A DNA stretch of 64,000 nucleotides, taken from Chamaea fasciata. Taxonomy: Eukaryota; Chordata; Aves; Passeriformes; Sylviidae. The translations under genes and the position numbers were made by a program. Location of the stretch: the NCBI GenBank assembly GCA_029207755.1, contig JARCOQ010000006.1, forward strand, positions 30,586,522 through 30,650,521, read 5' to 3'. Every line of letters starts with the position of its first letter. Position 1 is the stretch's first letter. Under the pieces are notes generated by a model. It was not told where the DNA came from, did no database searches, and saw only the letters and a program-made list of their open reading frames with translations. This document shows, one piece after another, positions 11,442 through 23,300 of the stretch.

Positions 11442-14400
11442 CATAATATTTGACTTCTTGAAGTTGGAGATCCTTAAAGCAGAAAAGAAAAACAAGATGC
11501 CTTTACCAAACTGAAAATTCTGAATATGACAGTCTGGCATTTAAAAAGTTTGTTTGAAGTAATAAAACTCTATGTATTGCCAACTATACACTCATGTTGT
11601 CAGAACGGGAAACAGTCCGTAGGGCTGAGATGTCAATGAGGAGAAAAAAGCTGTCCACATCATAAAACATCAGAGTCATTTAGAAAGATGGGAGAGAAAA
11701 AGAAAAGTATCTCCAGTAGTGAAACTAAAAGGAAGAGTCCTATGTCCTGATCTGCCAGCAAACTCACAATCACCTCTAGAGGAGTGTTATTAATATAAAT
11801 GGCTCAGAAGGCATCCCAAGGGTGCTCACTAATGTGTGACTGTAAATGTAAGAAATATTAATAAATCTTAATGTATTAAAATAAAAGTCTTTTAAGGTAA
11901 ACTCAAATATATGACTGTATTAGCCAAAGTTTTGAGAGTATTTAACATTATTTAAAATTAAATTAGGTGAAATTAAACTAAAAAATCTCCTTCCATAGCT
12001 TTTCATTTAAAGACATATGGAGTTTCTCCTTTTCTAAAGTTCATGCTTTCTTAGCTATTTTTCCTTGTCTCTTCTTTCTTTCAGAAAGGATTTGCTTTTT
12101 CCTTTTTTAAGCAGCTGATGTGGTCATTAACCACAGTCTTGAGTACATCCAGTTCCTTTGTATGATCATGTCTGTGATTAGATCTGCGTTGAACTACATC
12201 CATCATTCTTCGTTTTCCAAGTATGAGAAAGTGTAAGAAAATGTCATTGTAAGAAAATGTTGGTCTTAAAGACTAGTTACATAGTTTGCAAGCTGGAAAA
12301 TATACTTACTGTAGATAAACAGTAGATGGTATAACTCAATCAAGGACTGAGGTTGGCCCAAGGAGTGAAATACAGTGTACAAAAATACATGAATGAACAG
12401 AGGTGTTGCTAGCACGTATCACCTACACTGTAAAGCCCAAGAAGAACTGCTGATGTCATACTTATTGACATGTGAACCAGACATGTGCTTTGTAAGATCA
12501 GTCCTCCTTTTCTGCCCTTATTTTCTTTCCTCATTTATTGTTTTTTTTAAAAATATTCCTGATTATTGCCTCCAGCCAGCTTGTGTCATTTCCTATTTGA
12601 GCACATGGCCTAGAGATTCATGGTTTCACACAGGAAAAAGCCTGTTTTAACCCTCTCTCCTTTCTACTGATAGTATAGGCCTGTGGACAGATGATAATAG
12701 TGGAGGTTGCCAAGGGCATACCCAACTGCATATTCACTGGCAGAGATAAGGATGTATAATATTTAGCAGTAAGTAAATTTTCCAGTATAGTCTTAGGTAT
12801 GTGCCAGAGTCCTGAGTTCTCCTTTCTTATCCAAATCCCAGTGTTTGGAGGCTCTTCTTTTTGAAATAACAGTTGGTTTACATTCTGTAATTGGTTGCTT
12901 GTTTTTAATCAATTAAATCATAATTTCACAAGTTACTGTAATACATTGAAGCTAGGAGTTTGAAAGCCCACCTTCTTATGGAAAAAGTAATGTTCCATTT
13001 TTGCAGCACTATAAAGAAGAACAAATGCCCTTTTCAAGTCCATAAAGCATTTTGACCTCCCTACTATTATTCAGGTACTGCTTCCTTTTATATTTCTAGT
13101 CTTCAACCAATTTTTAAGAGAGCTGCATATGTGTATATATTCAAGCAGCGCACATAAGCCTCAGGATAGACGGCAAATTATCTACATCAATCTTTAGATG
13201 TGTTTCAGAGAAACATGACTTTTCATTTTGCTGTCTACAGTCATGGAATGTATGTGGTTCACGGCATCTAGATTTTGTGAAAGAATAACAAAAATGCCTA
13301 GTACGTGAGAAAAACAACATGAGAAAATTGTGGTTTGCTTCTAAACAACAGCCTGACTCAACCAATATTGAGGATAAATTACTGGTATTTTTATTAACAT
13401 GTATTTTAGTCCTGTCTCAGCTGCCATTAGTCAGTCCTTATGAAGTTGTTAGTATTTTACGAACTGAAACTCTTTCAGTAATTATTTTAGCCATGAGTCT
13501 CCTGCAGCACTCTTATTCAGGAGTGGACTCTTGCAGATCCATCTCCAAGGACTATGCAGGAAATAAGAACTTTTTTGCTCTATATCCATGCAGACCTTAT
13601 CCTTTTGATAAAATGGAAGGAAAGGAAGCTAGATTTTCTGTTATGTAGTTGAAAAAAAGGTTTTTGTAAGAGCTGTATTTTACTAAAGGAGCAATTACAA
13701 ACTTGTTAAGTAAGCCACGTAAGTCGTTTGACTCTTTAGATTCCATTTTTGCTACTATAAAATAGGAATTAAATATTGCTCTGACAGGCAGTAAAATCAT
13801 GAAGAGTTTTGGGATTTTGTTGTAAAAATCCATCTTTCAGCTGTGTAACAGCTGACTCATTTTCTGTGATTATTCTCATGAATGAAAGCCTGTTACTGGG
13901 ATGTCAGTAGAAAGCAATCATAAAAGGGACAGAGACATGGAAATGAACATTTTATTCTAGAACTTAGCTAATACTTGTGGAGCAACAGTTTGTTATTCAC
14001 TATATCAATATTCTGTTTTTACAATGTATTCCAGACAAATGTATTAATATCACATTTTGCCTGGATTACAATTTTTTCCACAGTAGTCAGCATTTGATTA
14101 ACTGGATTTTTTTTTTTTTTCTTTTGTGAAGGGGCTCTTTTCCTATTGTTTATAATGTCTAGTTTAATTTTAGTTTCTCATCCTATGTTTATTATTGTAC
14201 AGGAAGTGTTTTGTTTCCACATGTGTATTTTATATCCATTAAAGCTGTCTATGGTCATTATAAACTGCCCTTATAAAACACTGACAATGTCTTTCACAGC
14301 ACGTGATTATATTCTCTTCCTAATCTTCCATAACACAATCCTGCCTGGTTCTTTCTTTAGCAAGACTAATTGAGTTGCATCAATGACTTCAGTACATAAC

Positions 14401-17189
14401 TAGGATTGAATTAAGTATTGACTAAATCTGTGGTTCTGTTACAGATTTCTATACTAATTTGAACAGAAAAAAAAGTATGCCATTAGGGATAAATGTTTAT
14501 AAAATTTATATATTTAATGAGGAAAAAATATGTAGTATGTAACAGGCTTTTCCTATCTTTTAAAATGTATTTAAGCATATATATATATATTTTCATAAAA
14601 TAAGACAGTGTCCTTTTAAGTCATGTGCTAGTCACCTGACCCCATTCTATTTTGGAAGCTTTTCCACTAAGAAAAATATGTTCTAAATAAGAAATCAGTA
14701 TTTTTTCCTGAAAAGAACTCTTCATTTCCTACTTTTAAATGTGTAGGTTTTGATAATGAAAAATATTTATGTTTATTTATTCAAAACAAAAGTGAATTTA
14801 AGACTTATTTTTGTACTCTGGTATCTGAGATTATTACTACAATTCAGTATGCTTGGAAAATTTTACCTTTTCAGATGCTAAAAGCCTGAAATTGATTTAT
14901 GCCTTGGATGAGAAAGCTTTCTTCCAAATGGAATACAGTTTGTTTCCACAAAACATAATGTAATTTCTTACGTGATGAATAGACTTTCAGTATTCAAACT
15001 GATTACTCAATTTAGCAGAAAACTGTAAGTTTAATGAGACATTGAATTAAAATGCTCAGGAAAAAAAAATCTGAGTTTTTTCTACTTTATGACAAATGTT
15101 CTCCAAACACAACATAAGCAACAATATCCTCGCATCTGCAGTGCTGATGCACTGATGAATTTTTCTGTACTATGAACACATTTAGGAATTTTGCATTAGT
15201 TGCATGTATGGAAGGAACCATGTCACTGGTGGTAAATTCATTCTTGGTCTGGGAAATGGGGAAATAATAAGAATGAGAAGTGTGTCCTCTTTTTTTTTTT
15301 TTTGCATCAAGCACAGATCTAAAAAACTCTCAGACTTTCAGAACTGTCTACTAACTGGTTATAAAATAACTGACAATAAACACAATTCTATTTCTGAACA
15401 TGTTGTTTAGTTCCCTGGTCCTTATAATTTTTCATTTTTTATAGGTTGAACCTTATTTCTGCTGGAGGAAAAAAAAATCCTATTCATGTAGTACAGAAAT
15501 TTTCTTATGAGAAATTCTGGCCTTTTAATATGTAGTACCCAGTAAAGAGTCAAAGTAACAAACACACATAACCCAATAACTGAACAGTGAGAAAGGGCCT
15601 AATTCATAGTAAATAGTTTTTGCAATTACAAATTTGCCCTATGCCCCCTTTTCTTCACCTGTTATGTTCCTGCAATCATGTGGAGCTCTAGAGGTACCAC
15701 TGTGATTAAACCTAGACAGAACTCCTTCTCAAGGGGAGTTGTGACCTTCTCTCTTTTTATGCTTCATAGGCTGCCAGCAATGGTGGCGCTTAACAGAAAT
15801 CTAAGATTATTTGCCTACCTCACATAATGGGAATGTCTGTTACCTTTTCCTGTCCAAGAATAAATACATCTCTCTCTCTTTTGCTTTGTGGCTTGGTTAT
15901 TTTGGCTTTGTTTTTTTTTTCCCCCTGGCTATAGTCTCCTCAGAAGCTGGTGACTGGTTAACCTGCTTGTCATTCGTATCTCAATACATTTTCTGCTATA
16001 ATGCTGTTTTAACATCTTGCAGCACCATTTATTCTCCTGTTGTTTTAAAATTCCTTCTGAGATACAGTTCTTCCCAGCTTTCATCTGCTTCACACAGGCC
16101 ATGTGTCAGCTTTGCCAGCCTCATCAGAAGTAGCTGATTATTCCCTCAGAGAGCTCAAGGTTAAGTATCTTGACCCCAGAGTTTGAAATTCTGAATTGCA
16201 CCATCTTCTTCACCTCTAAGTCAAAGATAAGAGTTTGAACCCCCTTGTGGAAGATGAAGATGGAAGATTGTTGTTTAAATTCAGAAAGATATAAATTTTT
16301 CTTATCTTATTCAGATCAATTTGATTTCTAGCTGCTGCAATTTCTGTTGGCTTTTGTAGCAGATTTTCTCTCTGTTTAGCTCTTACCAGCTACATTTCTG
16401 ACTCAAGTGCTGTGAAAAGCAAATAGATTTCATCACACAGACCAGAAGAAAACAGTGATAACAAATAGGAGATGCATAATACGTGATGGATCTGACTCCC
16501 AATTTAAAAGAATTTTTATGAAAGCCACTTTTTAAGATTCAGCCAGCTCTAAATTATTTCCTTTATGAAAACATTAAAAAACCCCAACCAAAAATATGAA
16601 AACATCTTCACTATAACAGGTGAATTTAGAAACCATTTTTGTGGGAAATATGTCCTAATTTGCTCTTTGTTATGAACACTTTGAGTGCAATTATCCGTCC
16701 AAAAATTCAGCCGTATAGAAGGATATTTTGGGAGCACCCATGATTTAGTGTGATTTTACAGCTTTAAAACCAAAAAAAAATCATATATATTGGTGTATAA
16801 ACAATCAATATTCATCTTGAAAACTAGTTATGTGTCTGGGAAAGTAACAGTTGAAAGGCAAAGTATCAGGATGAAAGTGTAATTTGTCCATGTCATTGCC
16901 CTGAGTGCCACCATCGATGTAAATACAAAATCAAAACTGTTTTGCTTTTAATTTCAGTTATTTATTTTAGGTCCAACATTTTATAAATATTGAATTTTAT
17001 TTTGTTATTTTCCCCAAGATACTTCCAAAAAATTCTATATAAATTGTAAGATGTGATTTCCCAAAGTACTTCATAGTTCAGAGGATTAAAAGCAATTTTC
17101 AAAAATAAACATAATCATATTCTTTTAATATTCTCGTTCACCATGTAGGATTTATATGCTGGATTCCTCTTCACTAGAGATCAGGGAAA

Positions 17190-17325
17190 GGTATAGCAGG
17201 AAGTTTCCCTGCCCATGGCAGCTGGGGTTTGGAATTAGATGATCTTTAAGGTCCCTTCCAAACCAAACCAAACCAAGCCAAACCAAACCAAACCAAACCA
17301 AGCCAAACCAAACCATATAATGAGA
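17190..17325 (+). mobile_element. CR1 LINE 3' tail fragment with expanded CCAAA end
   Basis: The sequence 'ttccctgcccatggcagctgggg' followed by 'tttggaattagatgatctttaaggtcccttccaa' is the 3' end of the CR1 subfamily whose consensus reads 'cctgcccatggcagggggttggaactagatgatctttaaggtcccttccaacccaaacc'. Only the last ~130 bp are present (5' truncated). The usual 'cccaaaccattctatgattct' ending is replaced by a CCAAA array (17258-17312), after which 'tgagactatgaat' is a weak trace of the octamer tail. The same subfamily wording occurs at 40200-40278. Confidence 0.8.
17258..17312 (+). repeat. Pentanucleotide CCAAA array, 11 units
   Basis: Eleven 5-bp units: CCAAA throughout except units 4 and 9, which are CCAAG. 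The spacing of the two variants gives a 25-bp higher-order period. The array starts within the CR1 'cttccaacccaaacc' end, which would have provided the seed. Confidence 0.95.
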
Positions 17326-17335
17326 CTATGAATAG

Positions 17336-20300
17336 AACAAGATATTTTCCTTTATTATGTCCTGCGCATGATTTTCAGTTTGTTATACTCCCACATGAAT
17401 CTAATTATGAAGAATATTCAGATGACTAAAAACTCTTAAATTTTCCTCACTAAATAATAATTTCAGTGGGATATGCTTGGATGCCATAGGAGACACATTC
17501 AAAATAGTCTTTGATTCTTTGCAACATCAACTTTTAAAAGTGTTTCCAGCCAAAAAGGGGAGCGAAACCCAAAAAAGAGTCCAGTTTTCCACAGTTTCAT
17601 TATTTATCTTTTATATCCTAATTTTCTTAAAATATCACCATTATTAAAACTTTCATCTTAGTTGTTCTTAAAAGTATTAAAATGGGACACTTGAAAAAAC
17701 AAAGATTGAGCTTCAAAGATCACAAATTTGAGCTTTATCCTTCCACGTTTAAACCAGCCCATTTTCTATCCTTTCATTTTAATTTGGCAACTTTTCCAAG
17801 GGTAGGGTTTTATTTTAAGATTGGAATGCATGTTGCTGCACTGTGGTGGAGGGTACCTTGATGGTACGAAGTTATCAAGCTAGGAACTGCAGCAATACTT
17901 TCAGTGCTGCACAAAAGGAGGCAGTGGCACTTTCAACAAAGAGCTGGCAGTCTTAGGACTTGTTTAGGCAAAACCAAAGTCCAAACTGGATGTCTTTCAA
18001 GTTACTCTCTCTAAGCTCTCTTTAATAGTCCTCAATATTAAGTGCTTTATATTATGACCTGTTTGCAACAATCTTTTGAAACCAGATTCTACAGAAAAAA
18101 AATATGCACCAATAAACAGCTGTATTAAGCTGTGTAGAAAAACGTGGTTTCCTTTAAGAAATCAGGATTGGTTTTCAAAGGAAGGTCCATTTGCTTTGCA
18201 TCATCCTTCAGCTCATACTAAGAAGATCACAATGTAGCCAAGTCTTTGGCGGCTTCTCAGCCATTTCCAAAGAGAAATAATAACTGATGTCACAATGTTC
18301 ATTTGGCCACCACATGATGTCTTTCTTCTTGAGAACCTTCCAAACAGCTTCTATGAGCTATTACAGAGAAGCAATTATCACCTGTCCTAGTGATTTTACA
18401 GACATACAAATGTCAAAGTTTCACCTGAGAGAAAACATCCATACAATAAAAGTAGCACAACATGCTATACCCTTGAAGAACAGAAAATTGCAGCTGTTTC
18501 ACACAGATCTTCTCTGCATTAAGTAAAGCACAAATATAAGTGCCTAAATTTCATAGATATTGCATCCATAGATTAGTCAAGTAGGTACTTGTGATGACAG
18601 AATAGAATGTAGACTGTACATGTGTAACTATATTACTCTATTCATCATAGAATCTTCTAATTAATCTATGTTTGTATTATTAAAAGTATACTTATGAATA
18701 TTTCTAAGTACTATTTATCTCTATGTATTAATATCTCAAGGTAAACACATAATTTATGAAAAAAAAAAAGACCCAGATTGGCTGCCTTCTCTCTTCCTAC
18801 CAGATATCACAACTCTCCTCTGAAAATTCAGGTCTCAAGCTCACTTTCCTTGACCAATTTTTAGCAGTCAGTAATAGTAAAATTTGGAATTTAGATTAGA
18901 CTAGTTTCAAGTGGCTCTCAGTCCTGATGCAATGATCAGTACAGAAGGAGACAACATATACATGTTAGATATATAACACAATCCTCTCCAGTGTAACATC
19001 TTATTTCTTTTGCTTTTCTCTTCCAGTTTTTCTACATCTTCGTTATGCTACCTTGTGTTCAAAAATGGAAAATACTCCTATATCCATGGTAACCCAAAAA
19101 CTGACAAGGAATAAAATTACTGCAGACAATTAAACAAGGAAAAATGAATGTAAGTTACTTCAGCTTTTCTGAAATGTTACAAAAATGAATATGAATTTCT
19201 TTTAGACATCAAAGCTTTTGACAACTGGAAATTTATATTTTACATTGAATTTGCTGTTGATAATTTGTGACCCGTTTTTAATATATATTTAATTTTTCCT
19301 TCTTTTTTTCAGAATAAGAAAATCAGCTGAATAGCTCCAGTACCCTGGAGTTTTGGAAACCCCCTATATTTTCAGTAATGAAACATGAAAGTTCATTGCT
19401 CCAGGCCCTAGGCAAAGGACTCTGTTCCAATGGTCTTTCTTTTTCTTCATGTAGAGTTTAACAGGCCTGAAGAACTATTTCTCCAACTAATACGACCTTT
19501 GTTTAACTTTCGTGAGCATATGTGAAACTATCAACGTGGAATGTTTATAAGCCCCAGGCCTGTAAGGATTAGGCAAATAAGATTTTTTGCCTTCTGCTCT
19601 GCTTCAAAAGCAGCTAAGGGTTATGCATTCCAGTTTTACAAAGCACCTCATTCAGACCTAGTTTTAGGTGCTTAAGTCCAAGAGAGAGGGAAAATTTCCT
19701 GAGTTCCTCTCTTCAGAGACTTCTGTTGCCTGTTTAGCCTGAGGTGTTGCAAACCTCATGCCAAGATCTGTTGATGGAGTGTACCTGTCTCCTAGAGATA
19801 TCTTGTTTATCAATTATAATTCTGAAAATAGGTTCTATGCTATAATTTTCAAATTTCTGTCTTGACCACTTCCCTCATGATCCCCACCAGAAGTTAATGC
19901 AATATTGCTAATACAGTAGAAACAGGACAAAGTTACAGTTTTGTTTAACTTAGATATATCTGTGTCATTCTTTATGCACCTTTTCATAAACTCATATTAC
20001 GTGGAATCCAATTTTGAAACAGAACTTCATCTGGAAGCAATTGGCATTGCTGTTGATGTTAACTTCAAATGAATTTAGAGACAGTGATTCAGTTTTGATG
20101 CCACCTGACCCAAATTTCAGTAGAATCCACAAAACCCAAAAAATAGTTAAAATATCTTAAATACCCAGGAAAAATGTTGCCATCTATTTAGACTCTTACA
20201 ATTCACCAGCTGTTTAGCTTTTTCAATAGTCTCAATAAAACATATTCATTACTAAATGGAAAAATAACACGCAAAACATGTGTGTAAATATTTTCTAGAA

Positions 20301-23300
20301 GGAAGAAAATGAGACAATAATTTAAACATCGTGTATATATCTGCTTCCAGTCAGCAGATGTGAGATGACCGTTTTGATGTGCCTTTTTGAAAATGTTTGT
20401 TAACTGTAATACAAATATAGTTTTAATTTTGTAGGTTCAAAATCATCACCATGAAGTTAAGCATAAGTCAAAAGCATAGACTTCTAAAAGAAAAATTCTC
20501 AGGGAAAATATTTCTGTGGTTCCATTGACCCCTCTAAAACTTAGTGCTCAGAAGAATCTATTTTGTTGTTTGTTTTTTTTTTTTTTAATCAGGACTGTGC
20601 AAACTCCATTTTTAGATTATTTAATAATTTTAATTATTTTTCTTTTGCCAAAGTGCCATCTGACATTTCATCAGCAAATCAGTTTTTTCTGTCAAAAACC
20701 CCAAATTTTTTATTACTAAACTATTCCCATCCAATAGCAAGAAATTAGTTGTGAAATGCTTGATGTGTTCTACTAAAACTAGAAATTACATAGAAATTCA
20801 TGGGGTTTAATAATGCTGTTTGGTACAACTGACAATGACTTCTCACATCTAAATTTCAGTTTTCTAGCTCAGATGAAAAGCTTCTGTCAAATTTGCCTTG
20901 CAGTCGTTTCAACTTCAACTCAACTTTTGTTTGGTTGTGATGTTCACATTCTTACTGGGAAGGAAAACAAGGCATAGGAAAACAAATCTGCCATCAAACT
21001 TTTATGCAGTGTAGTTTTTTTAGGTTGATTGCTCCTGGCCTCCTGTATGCAAATCAGATATTAAAAATTTATAATGTAAATGTAAATATGAACAATAGGA
21101 GAACTTCTTTCACAATGATCAAAGGAGTCTTCTTCAATGTTAGAAATCATAAGATAATGAAGAAACAAAACTAGCCTTCAGTCTTTCCCCTTCACAGATT
21201 AACTGAGGGTATTTCCTCTGCAAAAAGTTGAACAGTTACAACAAAAATCTGTGGAAATGCTGGAAAACTGTTTCCTGAGGATTTTGAATGAATGGCGTAG
21301 ACTCACAGAAGGATTTTCTAAACACTGCAGTCTCTCATTAAGGAGGTCTCTGTGAGCAATGTATTTCTTGGCCAAGTCAGTGTTCTTCTCTTCCCTGACA
21401 CATTCTCTTATAAGAATATTACATGAAAAAAATCTCTGAAAGCTAAGACAGAAGAGAAATTCATATTACTTTAACAACTGGTGTAGCTAGAGAAGGTTGA
21501 AGAAGCTAATGAGACTCAAGCCTGATGGAAGAACACAAGAGAAAAAGAAGGAACCTAAGAATTTTGTTTTGTGTTATCGTAGATCACCATCAAAACTGTC
21601 TTATAATAAAAGGTCTCTTGCATTATAAGTGAGACTGATGTTCCACAAATTTACCAAATAGCTTCACAAGAACTTCATCTCCCTCTATCACGTATCCTAT
21701 TACCTTTTCCAGTAGCAAGCAATAGACTCAGAAATCTTGCATTTGCATCCCTTGTTGCATCCAGTCTTGACAGGTTTGTGACTGTAAATTTAATAGTTAG
21801 ATTACAACACTTGATCACTGAGCTTTCACCTGTGTATTTGCTGTTTCTTATGAAATCCACCTCAGAAGCCACTACAGCATTTGAAATTATTACAGTGAAA
21901 GACTTCTGCTTTGAAATATATGGTCAATTACTGACTTTACTCTTTGAGCTTCTTCCTGATATATGCTGTTCCACCAGCAGTATTCAAAAATGGTGTAACC
22001 ATAACTTACAGCTTCTGAATTGCCATGTAACATTCAAACAGAATCCAAAATCAATAAGCTAATAGAGAAAGAATACGATATTTATGCAATCCTGACATTC
22101 TTCTCAATACAGATTTAATTCTGGAAACACAAAGAAAAGGACAAGATGTATTACAGTTTTGGTCTGAAGGTTCTGTATTGCTCAAGCACTTTTCAGACTT
22201 CCATTTCCAATGTATTGCTCTGACAGAAAGGTCACTAAGTTTTATGCTGCAAAATAAAGAATAGAATAGAAAAGGAGAAATATAATTGTTTTGGTTGAAA
22301 AGTTCAGTAAGGTCTAGAAACACTGGACAGTTGGACACTGATTTTATTTTACTACAGGGTCACACATTTCATTGGCAGCACATTTGATTCAGTACTGCAG
22401 CTGATTCAATTTCCTGTGCCTTGCATGGGAAGAAAAGTAACTCTCTAAAAAGACAGTATATTTTCAATAATCTTTCAAATCATTTGTCTGTAGCAACTGC
22501 TTAGAAGGCGGACATTGAAATCCATTTGCTTATCAAAATGTTTTCTTCTCCATAGTGTGTAAAGCTTCATGCTGGTTATTGTAAACTTGCCATTGATTTT
22601 CCAAACAGTTGCAGAGAGCTGGGGTAAAAGGAAGGTCACATATTGAAGAACTATGGATAGCAGAAAAGTCTCATAAGTAAAATAGATGACAGCTAGTATT
22701 TTTGTAAATTGCAAGCTTTTCGTTTTCAAGGCATGTTGAACAGTGTTCATTTCACTTCATCATAGTTGACAGTGATATAAAAAATATCTTTAATTCAAAG
22801 TAAACCAGTATTAGAAGAGTTTTCAGCCTTGGAAAACTGACCATTCATTCCAACAATTGCAGCACAGGACTTTTTTCCCCCTTGAACAAGGTTGCTTTCA
22901 ATACTATTTTTTGAAAATAAAAAAAAAGATAATATGATACTTATTTCAGAATACTAAGGAGGATGCCTTTTTTTCTTTATATAATTTTATTTTCATAGAA
23001 AATAGATGAAAGTAATATCCAAATATGGAATTTCAGCACGAGTTGACCTTTGAGATGAGAGCTAGGTAACTATGTTCTCCAAATATCCTCAGCAGAATGA
23101 AAATTTTGGTATCTTGTAATTATCGTACCACAGAAGCTTTCAGAGTTGAATCAAAGAGGTAAATTCTCAATTATAGAATAAATGACTTGTTGTAGAGGAA
23201 TAAAACTACCTGCAATTTCAAGTGAAATTTTCAGTTGTGTTAATACATTTTATCTGTGACCAGTGCAACATCCTCACAGAAGCTTTGTGTCTTTGGTGTC

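Larger units (their letters stand above)
9183..17189. other. Unique AT-rich non-coding sequence
   Basis: No gene is supported. Open frames reach about 109 codons (for example 13319-13648 plus and 15811-16137 plus) without recognisable domains. The segment 10020-10280 is a little GC-richer, but I could not link it to any family. Simple tracts are listed separately; a T-rich run also lies at 14107-14120. Confidence 0.55.

Noticed and set aside
15811..16137. A 108-codon plus frame with hydrophobic stretches
   Set aside because: Phe/Ser/Leu-rich translation of T-rich DNA with no recognisable domain; length alone does not support a gene.
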